Under the pieces are notes generated by a model that searched no databases, was not told the origin of the DNA, and worked only from the letters and a program-made list of their open reading frames with translations. Source: Pseudomonas helmanticensis (GTDB lineage Bacteria > Pseudomonadota > Gammaproteobacteria > Pseudomonadales > Pseudomonadaceae). Taken from it: a stretch of DNA of 64,000 bases. The stretch covers positions 4,723,501 through 4,787,500 of the forward strand of contig NZ_FXUY01000001.1 of NCBI RefSeq assembly GCF_900182985.1, in the 5' to 3' direction. Within the stretch, counting starts at the first letter, position 1. The number at the start of each line of letters is the position of its first letter. Below are positions 17,286 to 25,067 of the stretch, piece after piece. Made by a program: the position numbers and the translations under genes.

Positions 17286-19565
17286 ATGCTCAATACGCTG
17301 CGCAAGATCGTCCAGGAAGTTAACTCCGCCAAGGATCTCAAGGCGGCGTTGGGGATTATTGTGTTACGCGTCAAAGAGGCTATGGGCAGCCAGGTCTGCT
17401 CGGTCTACCTGCTTGATCCCGAGACCAACCGCTTCGTCCTGATGGCCACCGAGGGCTTGAACAAGCGCTCGATCGGCAAGGTCAGCATGGCACCCAACGA
17501 AGGTCTGGTCGGTCTGGTCGGCACGCGTGAAGAACCCCTGAACCTCGAAAACGCTGCGGATCACCCGCGCTATCGCTACTTCGCCGAAACCGGTGAAGAG
17601 CGTTATGCCTCGTTCCTCGGTGCACCGATCATTCACCACCGCCGCGTCGTCGGCGTGTTGGTCATCCAGCAAAAAGAACGCCGCCAGTTCGACGAAGGTG
17701 AAGAAGCCTTCCTCGTGACCATGAGCGCGCAGCTCGCCGGCGTAATCGCCCACGCCGAGGCCACCGGTTCCATCCGTGGTCTGGGTCGTCAGGGCAAAGG
17801 CATTCAGGAAGCCAAGTTCGTCGGCGTACCGGGTTCGCCGGGTGCGGCGGTCGGTACGGCGGTGGTCATGCTGCCACCGGCCGATCTCGACGTGGTGCCG
17901 GACAAGAACATCACCGACATCGACGCTGAGCTGGCGCTGTTCAAGACCGCCATCGAAGGCGTGCGCGCCGATATGCGCGCGTTGTCCGCCAAACTCGCGA
18001 CGCAGTTGCGCCCGGAAGAGCGCGCACTGTTCGACGTCTACCTGATGATGCTCGACGATGCCTCGCTGGGCAGCGAAATCACCACAGTGATCAAGACCGG
18101 CCAGTGGGCACAGGGCGCGCTGCGTCAGGTGGTCACCGAACACGTCAACCGTTTCGAACTGATGGACGACGCCTATCTGCGTGAGCGTGCCTCGGACGTC
18201 AAAGACCTCGGTCGCCGCCTGCTCGCTTACTTGCAGGAAGAGCGTCAGCAGAACCTGGTCTACCCGGAAAAAACCATTCTGGTCAGCGAAGAACTGACGC
18301 CGGCGATGCTCGGCGAGGTGCCGGAAGGCACGCTGGTCGGTCTGGTCTCGGTACTCGGTTCGGGTAACTCGCACGTCGCGATCCTGGCCCGGGCCATGGG
18401 CATTCCGACGGTGATGGGTCTGGTCGACCTGCCGTACGCCAAGGTCGACGGCATCGAAATGATCGTCGACGGCACACGCGGCGAGGTCTACACCAACCCG
18501 AGCGAAGTGCTGCGCAAGCAGTTCGCCGAAGTCGTCGAAGAAGAGAAACAACTGGCGCTGGGCCTCGATACCCTGCGCGATCTGCCGTGCGTGACCCTCG
18601 ACGGTCACCGCATGCCGCTGTGGGTCAACACCGGTCTGCTGGCGGACGTGGCGCGGGCGCAGAAGCGTGGCGCCGAAGGTGTCGGTCTGTACCGCACCGA
18701 AGTGCCGTTCATGATCAACCAGCGCTTCCCGAGCGAGAAGGAGCAACTGGCGATCTACCGTGAGCAGCTCGCCGCGTTCCACCCGCAACCGGTGACCATG
18801 CGCAGCCTCGACATCGGCGGTGACAAGTCGCTGTCGTACTTCCCGATCAAGGAAGACAACCCGTTCCTCGGCTGGCGCGGCATTCGCGTGACCCTCGACC
18901 ACCCGGAAATCTTCCTGGTGCAGACCCGCGCGATGCTCAAGGCCAGCGAAGGCCTGAACAACCTGCGGATTTTGCTGCCGATGATCTCTGGCACCCACGA
19001 ACTCGAAGAAGCCCTGCACCTGATCCACCGGGCCTGGGGCGAAGTCCGCGATGAAGGCACCGACGTGCCGATGCCGCCGATCGGCGTGATGATCGAGATT
19101 CCGGCGGCGGTGTACCAGACCAAGGAACTGGCGCGGATGGTCGACTTCCTCTCCGTCGGCTCCAACGATTTGACCCAGTACTTGCTGGCGGTCGACCGCA
19201 ACAACCCACGGGTGGCCGATCTTTACGACTACCTGCACCCGGCGGTGCTGCAAGCGCTGCAAACGGTAGTGCGCGATGCCCATGCAGAAGGCAAACCGGT
19301 GAGTATCTGCGGCGAGATGGCCGGTGATCCAGCGGCAGCAGTGCTGTTGATGGCGATGGGTTTCGACAGCCTGTCGATGAACGCCACCAACTTGCCGAAG
19401 GTGAAATGGATGTTGCGTCAGGTCAATCTGAGCAAGGCTCAGGAATTGCTGGCGGAGCTGATGACTATCGACAACCCGCAAGTGATCCACAGCTCGCTGC
19501 AATTGGCGTTGAAGAACCTTGGGTTGTCGAAGATGCATCCGCCGGCGGTGGTCAAGGCCCTCTGA
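17286..19565 (+). CDS. ptsP: Phosphoenolpyruvate-protein phosphotransferase of the nitrogen PTS (EI-Ntr)
   Basis: This 759-residue protein starts the nitrogen-related PTS relay, passing phosphate from PEP to NPr and then EIIA-Ntr. An N-terminal GAF domain (about 1-165) is the sensor that distinguishes EI-Ntr from sugar EI. The NPr-binding helical domain follows. The phosphohistidine swivel domain contains GSGNSHVAILARAMG with His363. The C-terminal PEP-binding TIM barrel contains GVGLYRTEVPFM, GWRGIRVTLDHPEIF, SVGSNDLTQYLLAVDR and ICGEMAGDP. The length equals the family norm. It follows rppH closely. The composite repeat at 19576 terminates the unit. Confidence 0.97.
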   Translation: MLNTLRKIVQEVNSAKDLKAALGIIVLRVKEAMGSQVCSVYLLDPETNRFVLMATEGLNKRSIGKVSMAPNEGLVGLVGTREEPLNLENAADHPRYRYFAETGEERYASFLGAPIIHHRRVVGVLVIQQKERRQFDEGEEAFLVTMSAQLAGVIAHAEATGSIRGLGRQGKGIQEAKFVGVPGSPGAAVGTAVVMLPPADLDVVPDKNITDIDAELALFKTAIEGVRADMRALSAKLATQLRPEERALFDVYLMMLDDASLGSEITTVIKTGQWAQGALRQVVTEHVNRFELMDDAYLRERASDVKDLGRRLLAYLQEERQQNLVYPEKTILVSEELTPAMLGEVPEGTLVGLVSVLGSGNSHVAILARAMGIPTVMGLVDLPYAKVDGIEMIVDGTRGEVYTNPSEVLRKQFAEVVEEEKQLALGLDTLRDLPCVTLDGHRMPLWVNTGLLADVARAQKRGAEGVGLYRTEVPFMINQRFPSEKEQLAIYREQLAAFHPQPVTMRSLDIGGDKSLSYFPIKEDNPFLGWRGIRVTLDHPEIFLVQTRAMLKASEGLNNLRILLPMISGTHELEEALHLIHRAWGEVRDEGTDVPMPPIGVMIEIPAAVYQTKELARMVDFLSVGSNDLTQYLLAVDRNNPRVADLYDYLHPAVLQALQTVVRDAHAEGKPVSICGEMAGDPAAAVLLMAMGFDSLSMNATNLPKVKWMLRQVNLSKAQELLAELMTIDNPQVIHSSLQLALKNLGLSKMHPPAVVKAL

Positions 19566-19575
19566 AGATCAAAAG

Positions 19576-19809
19576 CCCCTCATCGGAACGCCGCCCGCCT
19601 ATCCCTCTCCCGGGGGGAGAGGGGACTGATTGGGGGATGCTGCAGAACTCCGCCGACCTGAAAGTGCTGTGTTGAATCCATAATCGACTCACACGGACAA
19701 GAAGGTGCTGTGTTGAATCCATAATCAACTCGGTCTTTCAGGTCGGTGTATGGCGCAAGACACCTCGGTCGGCCCCCTCTCCCTCCGGGAGAGGGCTGGG
19801 GTGAGGGTC
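19576..19809. repeat. Composite nested inverted repeat, copy 2, with an internal 27-base direct repeat
   Basis: The outer arms are the CCCTCTCCC...GGGAGAGGG type, with the right end GGGCTGGGGTGAGGG. The inner inverted pair is CGACCTGAAAG (about 19655) and CTTTCAGGTCGG (about 19735). Unique to this copy is a 27-base direct repeat beginning GTGCTGTGTTGAATCC at 19664-19690 and 19705-19731, with one mismatch. No coding potential is apparent. Confidence 0.8.
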
Positions 19810-19814
19810 AGCTC

Positions 19815-20561
19815 TTAGACACAAACCTCAACTTCACCAAGATGCCCGCCATACGGCCCGAAACTCCGCTCGACCATCCGCCGCGATCCATCCGCCTGCA
19901 CGATCAACGCCGTACTCGCCCGCGTCCCATAACTCTGGCTGGCAATAAACACACTCGATAACAAAGTCTCAGTCGCCAGGCCCACCCCGGTATTCGGCAA
20001 TTCCGCTGCCGGCGCGGTCTGCGCATCGCCAAGCAAATCCAGCAAGCGCTGCGGCTGCGGATCATCCAGCACCGCGCTTAACGCTGCCTTGGCCTTGAGC
20101 AACTTCGGCCACGGCGTATCCAACCCGGCATTGGATAACCCATAAACCCCAGGCTGCAACATCACCGGCTCCGACAACCGTGCATTGAAGTGCCACAGCT
20201 CATGACTATTGCCGAGCAGCAGATTAAACCCGGCATATTCCGCCGAACGCCCGACCACATCGCTCAAATAATCATCAATCGACGCATCGCCGGTCAGAAA
20301 CCGCGCCACCAATTCACCCCGCGATTTGCGTGCCGGTGGTTGGTGCGGGTCGCGAATATTGGTCAGCGCGGCAAAGCGGCCATTGGCACCGATGCCGAGC
20401 CAAGTCCCGCCAGCTTCAAGATCACGCCCGGCATGCACATGCGGCGCCTCCAGCCACTGCGCCAAGGGCAGGCTCGGCCGGGCGTAAAACTCGTCACGGT
20501 TGGCCGCGACGATCAGCGGCCGGGCATGGCCCGGGCGCCAGGCGAAAACAATCAGGCACAT
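19815..20561 (-). CDS. NRDE family protein (TANGO2-like)
   Basis: This 248-residue protein begins with MCLIVFAW and carries the defining Asn-Arg-Asp-Glu motif in VAANRDEFYARP (about 18-29). GGTWLGIGANGRFAALTNIR, SRGELVARFL and YAGFNLLLG are further family segments. The invariant Cys at position 2 suggests an N-terminal-nucleophile-type fold, as proposed for the family. The eukaryotic relative TANGO2 is linked to haem or lipid handling, but the bacterial role is unsettled. The gene is alone on its strand and diverges from the TSUP gene; a composite repeat lies directly after its stop. Confidence 0.85.
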   Translation of the reverse strand: MCLIVFAWRPGHARPLIVAANRDEFYARPSLPLAQWLEAPHVHAGRDLEAGGTWLGIGANGRFAALTNIRDPHQPPARKSRGELVARFLTGDASIDDYLSDVVGRSAEYAGFNLLLGNSHELWHFNARLSEPVMLQPGVYGLSNAGLDTPWPKLLKAKAALSAVLDDPQPQRLLDLLGDAQTAPAAELPNTGVGLATETLLSSVFIASQSYGTRASTALIVQADGSRRMVERSFGPYGGHLGEVEVCV

Positions 20562-20693
20562 AAGGTGGTCCTTGTGTGTTTTTTGCTCACTCTACGCATC
20601 CAGCGTCCGTGCATCCATCGCAAGTGGAGCAGAGGGGTGTGCATCCGTTACCATGCCGCTCCGGTTTTGCGGATGCGGTCTGGGGAGACGGTC

Positions 20694-21476
20694 ATGGAAT
20701 TTCTGCTCTATCTGGCGCTGGGCGCCTGTGCGGGCGTGCTGGCCGGGCTGTTTGGCGTCGGCGGCGGGATCATCATCGTCCCGGTGCTGGTGTTCAGTTT
20801 TACCTTGCAAGGCTTTGATCAGTCGATCCTCACGCATCTGGCGGTCGGTACGTCGCTGGCGACGATCATCTTCACTTCGGTCAACGCCGTGCGTGAGCAT
20901 CACCGCCGCGGTGCGGTACGCTGGCCGATCTTCATGTGGATGGCCGTCGGAATCCTGCTGGGTGCAGGTTTCGGCGCACTGACCGCCGAAGCGATTTCCG
21001 GCCCGCACCTGCAAAAGATCATCGGCGTGTTTGCCTTGATCATCTCGGTGCAACTGGCGCTGGACATCAAACCCAAGGCCAGCCGAACGGTGCCGGGTAA
21101 ACTCGGTCTGACCGTGGCCGGCAGTGTGATCGGCTGGGCCTCGGCGATTTTCGGCGTCGGTGGCGGTTCGCTGACCGTGCCGTTCCTGACCTGGCGCAGC
21201 GTGCCGATGCAGCAAGCGGTGGCAACGTCATCGGCCTGCGGTCTGCCGATCGCCTTGGTCAGTGCATCAAGTTTCATGATTCTCGGCTGGCACGATCCGT
21301 TGTTGCCGGCCCATAGTCTCGGTTTTGTATATTTGCCGGCGTTGTTGGGCATCGCCCTGACCAGCATGGTCTTCGCCCGCATCGGCGCGCGATTGGCGCA
21401 CAGATTGTCGCCGCGCTTGCTGAAACGGCTGTTCGCCGCTTTGCTGTTCAGCGTGGGTTTGAGCTTTCTGCTTTAA
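20694..21476 (+). CDS. TSUP family sulfite/anion exporter (TauE/SafE)
   Basis: The start is taken as ATG 20694 with GGGGAGA upstream, giving 260 residues; the frame is open far upstream, but that part overlaps the NRDE gene antisense and looks non-coding. Eight or so membrane helices are visible. The two internal repeats each carry the family motif: GLFGVGGGIIIVPVL near the N-terminus and IFGVGGGSLTVPFL near the middle. TSUP members move sulfite, sulfoacetate or related organosulfur anions. The substrate here is unknown. It is followed after 79 bases by lgt on the same strand. Confidence 0.88.
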   Translation: MEFLLYLALGACAGVLAGLFGVGGGIIIVPVLVFSFTLQGFDQSILTHLAVGTSLATIIFTSVNAVREHHRRGAVRWPIFMWMAVGILLGAGFGALTAEAISGPHLQKIIGVFALIISVQLALDIKPKASRTVPGKLGLTVAGSVIGWASAIFGVGGGSLTVPFLTWRSVPMQQAVATSSACGLPIALVSASSFMILGWHDPLLPAHSLGFVYLPALLGIALTSMVFARIGARLAHRLSPRLLKRLFAALLFSVGLSFLL

Positions 21477-21555
21477 CCGCGTCGCAATCCTGGCTTAATC
21501 CTGAGGTGGCAGCGTCGCCCGGGAATTTTGGTTTCAACTCTAACGAGGAGTCGCA

Positions 21556-22371
21556 ATGCTGCCTTACCCGCAGATCGACCCGGTGGCCCTGGCCATCGGT
21601 CCGCTGAAAATCCACTGGTACGGTCTGATGTACCTGATCGGCATTGGCGGCGCGTGGCTGCTGGCGTCGCGCCGGCTCAACCGTTTCGACCCGACCTGGA
21701 CCAAGGAGAAACTCTCCGACATGGTCTTCTGGATGTCGATGGGCGTGATCGTCGGCGGACGTCTCGGTTACGTGCTGTTCTACGATCTGAGCGCCTACCT
21801 GGCCAACCCGACGCTGATTTTCGAAGTGTGGAAGGGCGGCATGTCGTTCCACGGCGGTTTCATCGGCGTGATGCTCGCAGCCTTGTGGTTCGGCAAGCGC
21901 AACGGCAAGTCGTTCTTCCAGCTGATGGACTTCGTAGCGCCGATGGTACCGATCGGTCTGGGTGCCGGACGCATTGGTAACTTCATCAACGCCGAGTTGT
22001 GGGGCAAAGCCACCGACGTACCGTGGGCGATGGTCTTCCCGCCGTTCAGCGATCCGGCGCAACTGCCGCGTCACCCGTCGCAGCTGTATCAGTTCGCGCT
22101 CGAAGGCGTGGCGCTGTTCCTGATCCTGTGGATTTTCTCGCGCAAGCCGCGTCCGACCATGGCCGTATCGGGCATGTTCGCGCTGTTCTACGGCATCTTC
22201 CGTTTCATCGTCGAATTCGTTCGCGTGCCGGATGCGCAACTGGGCTACTTGGCCTGGAACTGGCTGACCATGGGCCAGGTGCTCTGCGTGCCGATGATCG
22301 TCGGCGGGCTGTTCCTGATCTGGCTGGCCTATCGTCGCGCACCGGCAGCACCGCTCGCGCCGACGGCTTAA
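21556..22371 (+). CDS. lgt: Phosphatidylglycerol-prolipoprotein diacylglyceryl transferase
   Basis: This 271-residue inner-membrane enzyme transfers diacylglycerol from phosphatidylglycerol to the lipobox cysteine of prolipoproteins, the first step of lipoprotein maturation. Seven membrane helices are apparent. Hallmarks are the N-terminal [11 protein letters not shown], the HGGFIGV motif (about residue 97), and the Lgt signature [25 protein letters not shown] and [15 protein letters not shown] follow. AGGAG precedes the ATG. It is paired with thyA 50 bases downstream, the widespread lgt-thyA arrangement. Confidence 0.97.
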   Translation: MLPYPQIDPVALAIGPLKIHWYGLMYLIGIGGAWLLASRRLNRFDPTWTKEKLSDMVFWMSMGVIVGGRLGYVLFYDLSAYLANPTLIFEVWKGGMSFHGGFIGVMLAALWFGKRNGKSFFQLMDFVAPMVPIGLGAGRIGNFINAELWGKATDVPWAMVFPPFSDPAQLPRHPSQLYQFALEGVALFLILWIFSRKPRPTMAVSGMFALFYGIFRFIVEFVRVPDAQLGYLAWNWLTMGQVLCVPMIVGGLFLIWLAYRRAPAAPLAPTA

Positions 22372-22379
22372 ACTACGAA

Positions 22380-22400
22380 CCCCGGCGCGCGACGCCGGGG
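22380..22400 (+). other. Hairpin between lgt and thyA
   Basis: CCCCGGCG and CGCCGGGG form a perfect 8-base stem around a 5-base loop. No T-run follows, so it is more likely to tune thyA expression or protect lgt mRNA than to terminate fully. Confidence 0.6.
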
Positions 22401-22421
22401 CTCAAAGGACACAGGTAACTC

Positions 22422-23393
22422 ATGAAGCAATATCTCGAACTGGTCTCGCACGTCATTCAGAACGGCAGCAAACAGGCCAACCGCACCGGCATCAACACCA
22501 TCAGCTTCCCGGGTGCGATGCTGCGTTTCGATCTGCAGGAAGGTTTCCCGGCGATCACCACGCGCAAAATGGCCTTCAAATCGGCCATCGGCGAGATGTG
22601 CGGTTTCCTCCGTGGCGTCAATAACGCCGCTGAATTCCGTGCGCTGGGCTGCAAGGTCTGGGACCAGAACGCCAACGAAAACGCGCAGTGGCTGGCCAAC
22701 CCGTTCCGTCAGGGCGACGACGACCTCGGCGAAATCTACGGCGTGCAATGGCGCAAATGGCCGGCGTACAAGCAGATCCCGCTGAGCAACACCGCCGCCA
22801 TCGAACAAACCCTGAGCAACGGCTACAAGCAGATCGCTCAGGGCGAAGAAGACGGCCAGGCCTACGTGGTGCTGTACAAAGCCATCGATCAGGTGCGCCA
22901 GTGCGTCGACACGATCATCAAGGATCCGGGCAGCCGTCGCATCCTGTTCCACGGCTGGAACGTCGCTCAGCTGGATGAAATGGCCCTGCCGCCGTGCCAC
23001 CTGTTGTATCAGTTCCATCCGAACGTCGAGACCAAAGAGATTTCACTGACCCTCTACATTCGTTCGAATGATCTGGGTCTGGGCACGCCGTTCAACCTCA
23101 CCGAAGGCGCCGCGCTGCTGAGCCTGATCGGTCGCCTGACCGGCTACACGCCGCGCTGGTTCACCTATTTCATCGGTGATGCGCACGTCTACGAGAACCA
23201 CCTGGACATGCTCAACGAACAGCTCAAGCGCGAGCCGTTCGCCATGCCTAAGCTGAAGATCTCGGATCGTGTGCCGGAGTTTGCCAAGACTGGCGTGTAC
23301 CAGCCGGAATGGCTGGAGCTGGTGGAACCGAGCGATTTCTCGCTGGAAGGCTACGAACACCACGCGCCAATGACCGCACCAATGGCGGTCTGA
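22422..23393 (+). CDS. thyA: Thymidylate synthase
   Basis: This 323-residue enzyme methylates dUMP to dTMP using methylene-tetrahydrofolate. The catalytic cysteine is Cys192 in [45 protein letters not shown] and [16 protein letters not shown] are core ThyA blocks. It is about 60 residues longer than the 264-residue E. coli enzyme because of insertions between the N-terminal half and the active site, a form that I believe is normal in Pseudomonas. Together with folA (37162) the window encodes both halves of the dTMP cycle, though the genes are far apart. Confidence 0.96.
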   Translation: MKQYLELVSHVIQNGSKQANRTGINTISFPGAMLRFDLQEGFPAITTRKMAFKSAIGEMCGFLRGVNNAAEFRALGCKVWDQNANENAQWLANPFRQGDDDLGEIYGVQWRKWPAYKQIPLSNTAAIEQTLSNGYKQIAQGEEDGQAYVVLYKAIDQVRQCVDTIIKDPGSRRILFHGWNVAQLDEMALPPCHLLYQFHPNVETKEISLTLYIRSNDLGLGTPFNLTEGAALLSLIGRLTGYTPRWFTYFIGDAHVYENHLDMLNEQLKREPFAMPKLKISDRVPEFAKTGVYQPEWLELVEPSDFSLEGYEHHAPMTAPMAV

Positions 23394-23415
23394 CAAACAA
23401 TACGCAACACCCTTG

Positions 23416-23495
23416 TGTAGGAGCTGCCGCAGGCTTCGATCTTTTGATCTTGCTGTTTATAAGATCAAAAGATCGCAGCCTGCGGCAGCTCCTAC
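23416..23495. repeat. Inverted REP-type palindrome, left of the orphan gene
   Basis: TGTAGGAGCTGCCGCAGGCT is mirrored at the right by AGCCTGCGGCAGCTCCTACA, with GATCTTTTGATCTT dyads inside. A near-identical element lies on the other side of the next gene at 24439-24519. Confidence 0.9.
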
Positions 23496-23596
23496 AGAGT
23501 AGGTTGGATATCTTCAGATGCATTTTCCACTGTCATTTCTGACAGTAGCCGACGTGCCGCGCCCCGTGATTAGCTGACGGCCTCCAAAGCGAGGTA

Positions 23597-24433
23597 ATGG
23601 TCATGGCAGACGCAGGCGGTTTTTTCGATGGCGGCAATACTGACTCAGGTTTCTCGACAGAGACGGCACTGACAGCGACAGCAACGGCATTGCAGCCGCC
23701 ACTGATCGCCTATTTCTATTTAAAGGAAAACCGTTATTTCGAGTTCGGTAAATCCGAGCCGGAAGGCGCTGTCATTCCCCTGGAAATCATTGGCCCGGGC
23801 TCGCCGTTTAGCAATTCGACGTATGCCATGCTGGACCCTTCCGCGCCGCAGATCAGCATTGGCGACATGCTTCGCGTGGAGTGGTTGCCAATGAACGGTT
23901 CTCCGTCGTTTCAATCGGCGGATGTTGTGGTGTACAGCAAGGACTACTGGATCCCGATTGCCATCCCGGACAGCGAGCTCAAGCGCTTGGAAGGTCTTGA
24001 TGTCGAGGTGACTTTCTTTCATCTTCCGCAAGCCGGTGGTGCAAAACCTTCCCCTGCGCAGAAAGTCTTTGTCGCCCCAGAGCTGGGCCGCAAGCCCGTG
24101 CTCAAGGTGGAAGGCGTGGTCAATGAAATGCTGGAAGCTGCCGCGTTTCCTGATGGCATTACCGTAAGACTGGCGCCAATTGAGAACCTGCGCGCCTGTT
24201 ACGGCATTGAAATTCTCTGGACGCAATCGCCGGATCATTGGGTCGAGCGTCAGCGTCGATTGGCGGTTAATCCAAAGCAGACGATGGCGTTTCACATCGC
24301 GCCTGAGGTTTATCAGCCGCATGTTGGCCACAGCGTCACGGTTAAATACTTCATTTATCTGGGCGCTCGCCTGAGTCCCAACTTCTTCTGGAACCCTGGC
24401 GTTATCACGGAAGTGAGTTTCAAGGTGATCTAA
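23597..24433 (+). CDS. Hypothetical protein, orphan gene between two REP palindromes
   Basis: This is a 278-residue frame, or 276 from the second ATG at 23603, which sits better relative to the GCGAGG ribosome site. I do not recognise a family. There is no signal peptide or membrane segment. The N-terminus is Gly/Ser/Thr-rich (GGFFDGGNTDSGFSTETA). The rest reads as a chain of beta-strands with aromatic residues (YFYLKENRYFEFG, VVYSKDYWIPIAIPD, VKYFIYLGARLSPNFFWNPG). Tandem Ig-like or carbohydrate-binding-type sandwich domains are plausible but unproven. Codon use looks less GC-biased than in thyA or cadA (ATT, GTT, TTT and AAA are frequent). Its isolation between two palindromes suggests a recent or accessory gene. 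Confidence 0.6.
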   Translation: MVMADAGGFFDGGNTDSGFSTETALTATATALQPPLIAYFYLKENRYFEFGKSEPEGAVIPLEIIGPGSPFSNSTYAMLDPSAPQISIGDMLRVEWLPMNGSPSFQSADVVVYSKDYWIPIAIPDSELKRLEGLDVEVTFFHLPQAGGAKPSPAQKVFVAPELGRKPVLKVEGVVNEMLEAAAFPDGITVRLAPIENLRACYGIEILWTQSPDHWVERQRRLAVNPKQTMAFHIAPEVYQPHVGHSVTVKYFIYLGARLSPNFFWNPGVITEVSFKVI

Positions 24434-24438
24434 ACCCC

Positions 24439-24519
24439 TGTAGGAGCTGCCGCAGGCTGCGATCTTTTGATCTTATAAACAGCAAGGTCAAAAGATCGCA
24501 GCCTGCGGCCGCTCCTACA
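24439..24519. repeat. Inverted REP-type palindrome, right of the orphan gene
   Basis: It has the same arms as the element at 23416 (TGTAGGAGCTGCCGCAGGCT and complement) with the same GATCTT...AAGGTC core around a short loop. It separates the orphan gene from the convergent cadR. Confidence 0.9.
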
Positions 24520-24533
24520 GGAAGGGTATGTGG

Positions 24534-24983
24534 TTAGTGGCCGTGGCTGCGGCCTACGTGGGAGTGTTCGACTTCGGTTGCGACGACTCCGCCGCTGACT
24601 TCCAGCCGCTGCAAAATTCCGCATTGATCGGCCATCGGCCCTTCGCCACACCGTTGGCGCAGGTCGAGCAACTGCGTCTGCAGCGCCAACAACCCATCAA
24701 TTCGCGCCTTCACGTGCTGGATATGCTCGTCGATCAACGCATTGACGCTTTCGCATTGATCCTGCGGGCTGTCGCGCAAAGTCAGCAAACTGCGGATTTC
24801 TTCGAGGGTCATGTCGAGGGTGCGGCAGTTGCGGATGAAGGTCAGGCGTTCGGCGTGGGCCTGGGTGTAGACGCGGTAGTTGCCGTCGCTGCGGGCCGGT
24901 TCCGGCAGGAGGTTTTCGCGCTCGTAATAGCGGATGGTTTCCACGGCGCAGTCGGTGAGTTTGGCCAGTTCTCCGATCTTCAT
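24534..24983 (-). CDS. cadR: Cd(II)/Pb(II)-responsive MerR-family regulator
   Basis: The start is ATG 24983 (MKIGELAKLT), giving 149 residues. The N-terminal winged helix (CAVETIRYYERENLLPEPAR, about 12-31) is MerR-type, followed by the long dimer helix. Metal-site cysteines are visible in RNCRTLDMTLEEI, QDQCESVN and RQRCGEGPMADQCG. The C-terminus is His-rich (VEHSHVGRSHGH), as in Pseudomonas CadR. It represses and, when bound to cadmium, activates the divergent cadA promoter by DNA unwinding. The spacer to cadA carries the operator. From memory, it closely resembles CadR of P. putida. Confidence 0.93.
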   Translation of the reverse strand: MKIGELAKLTDCAVETIRYYERENLLPEPARSDGNYRVYTQAHAERLTFIRNCRTLDMTLEEIRSLLTLRDSPQDQCESVNALIDEHIQHVKARIDGLLALQTQLLDLRQRCGEGPMADQCGILQRLEVSGGVVATEVEHSHVGRSHGH

Positions 24984-25006
24984 GACGGCAATCTCCAAAA
25001 GGGTGC

Positions 25007-25037
25007 TTGACCCTATAGTGGCTACAGGGTCTTTACT
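25007..25037 (+). promoter_or_regulatory. cadA promoter with CadR operator
   Basis: The dyad ACCCTATAGTGGCTACAGGG plus T (25010-25030) lies between a -35 element TTGACC (25007-25012) and a -10-like TTTACT (25032-25037). The spacer is 19 bases, the overlong spacing that defines MerR-type activatable promoters. Metal-bound CadR should twist it into an active form. Confidence 0.85.
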
Positions 25038-25067
25038 TGGCAACAGGCACCTTCATGGACGCGACCA

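Noticed and set aside
17364..19538. Open frame of 724 codons on the minus strand
   Set aside because: It is antisense to ptsP, whose domains and phosphohistidine are unambiguous.
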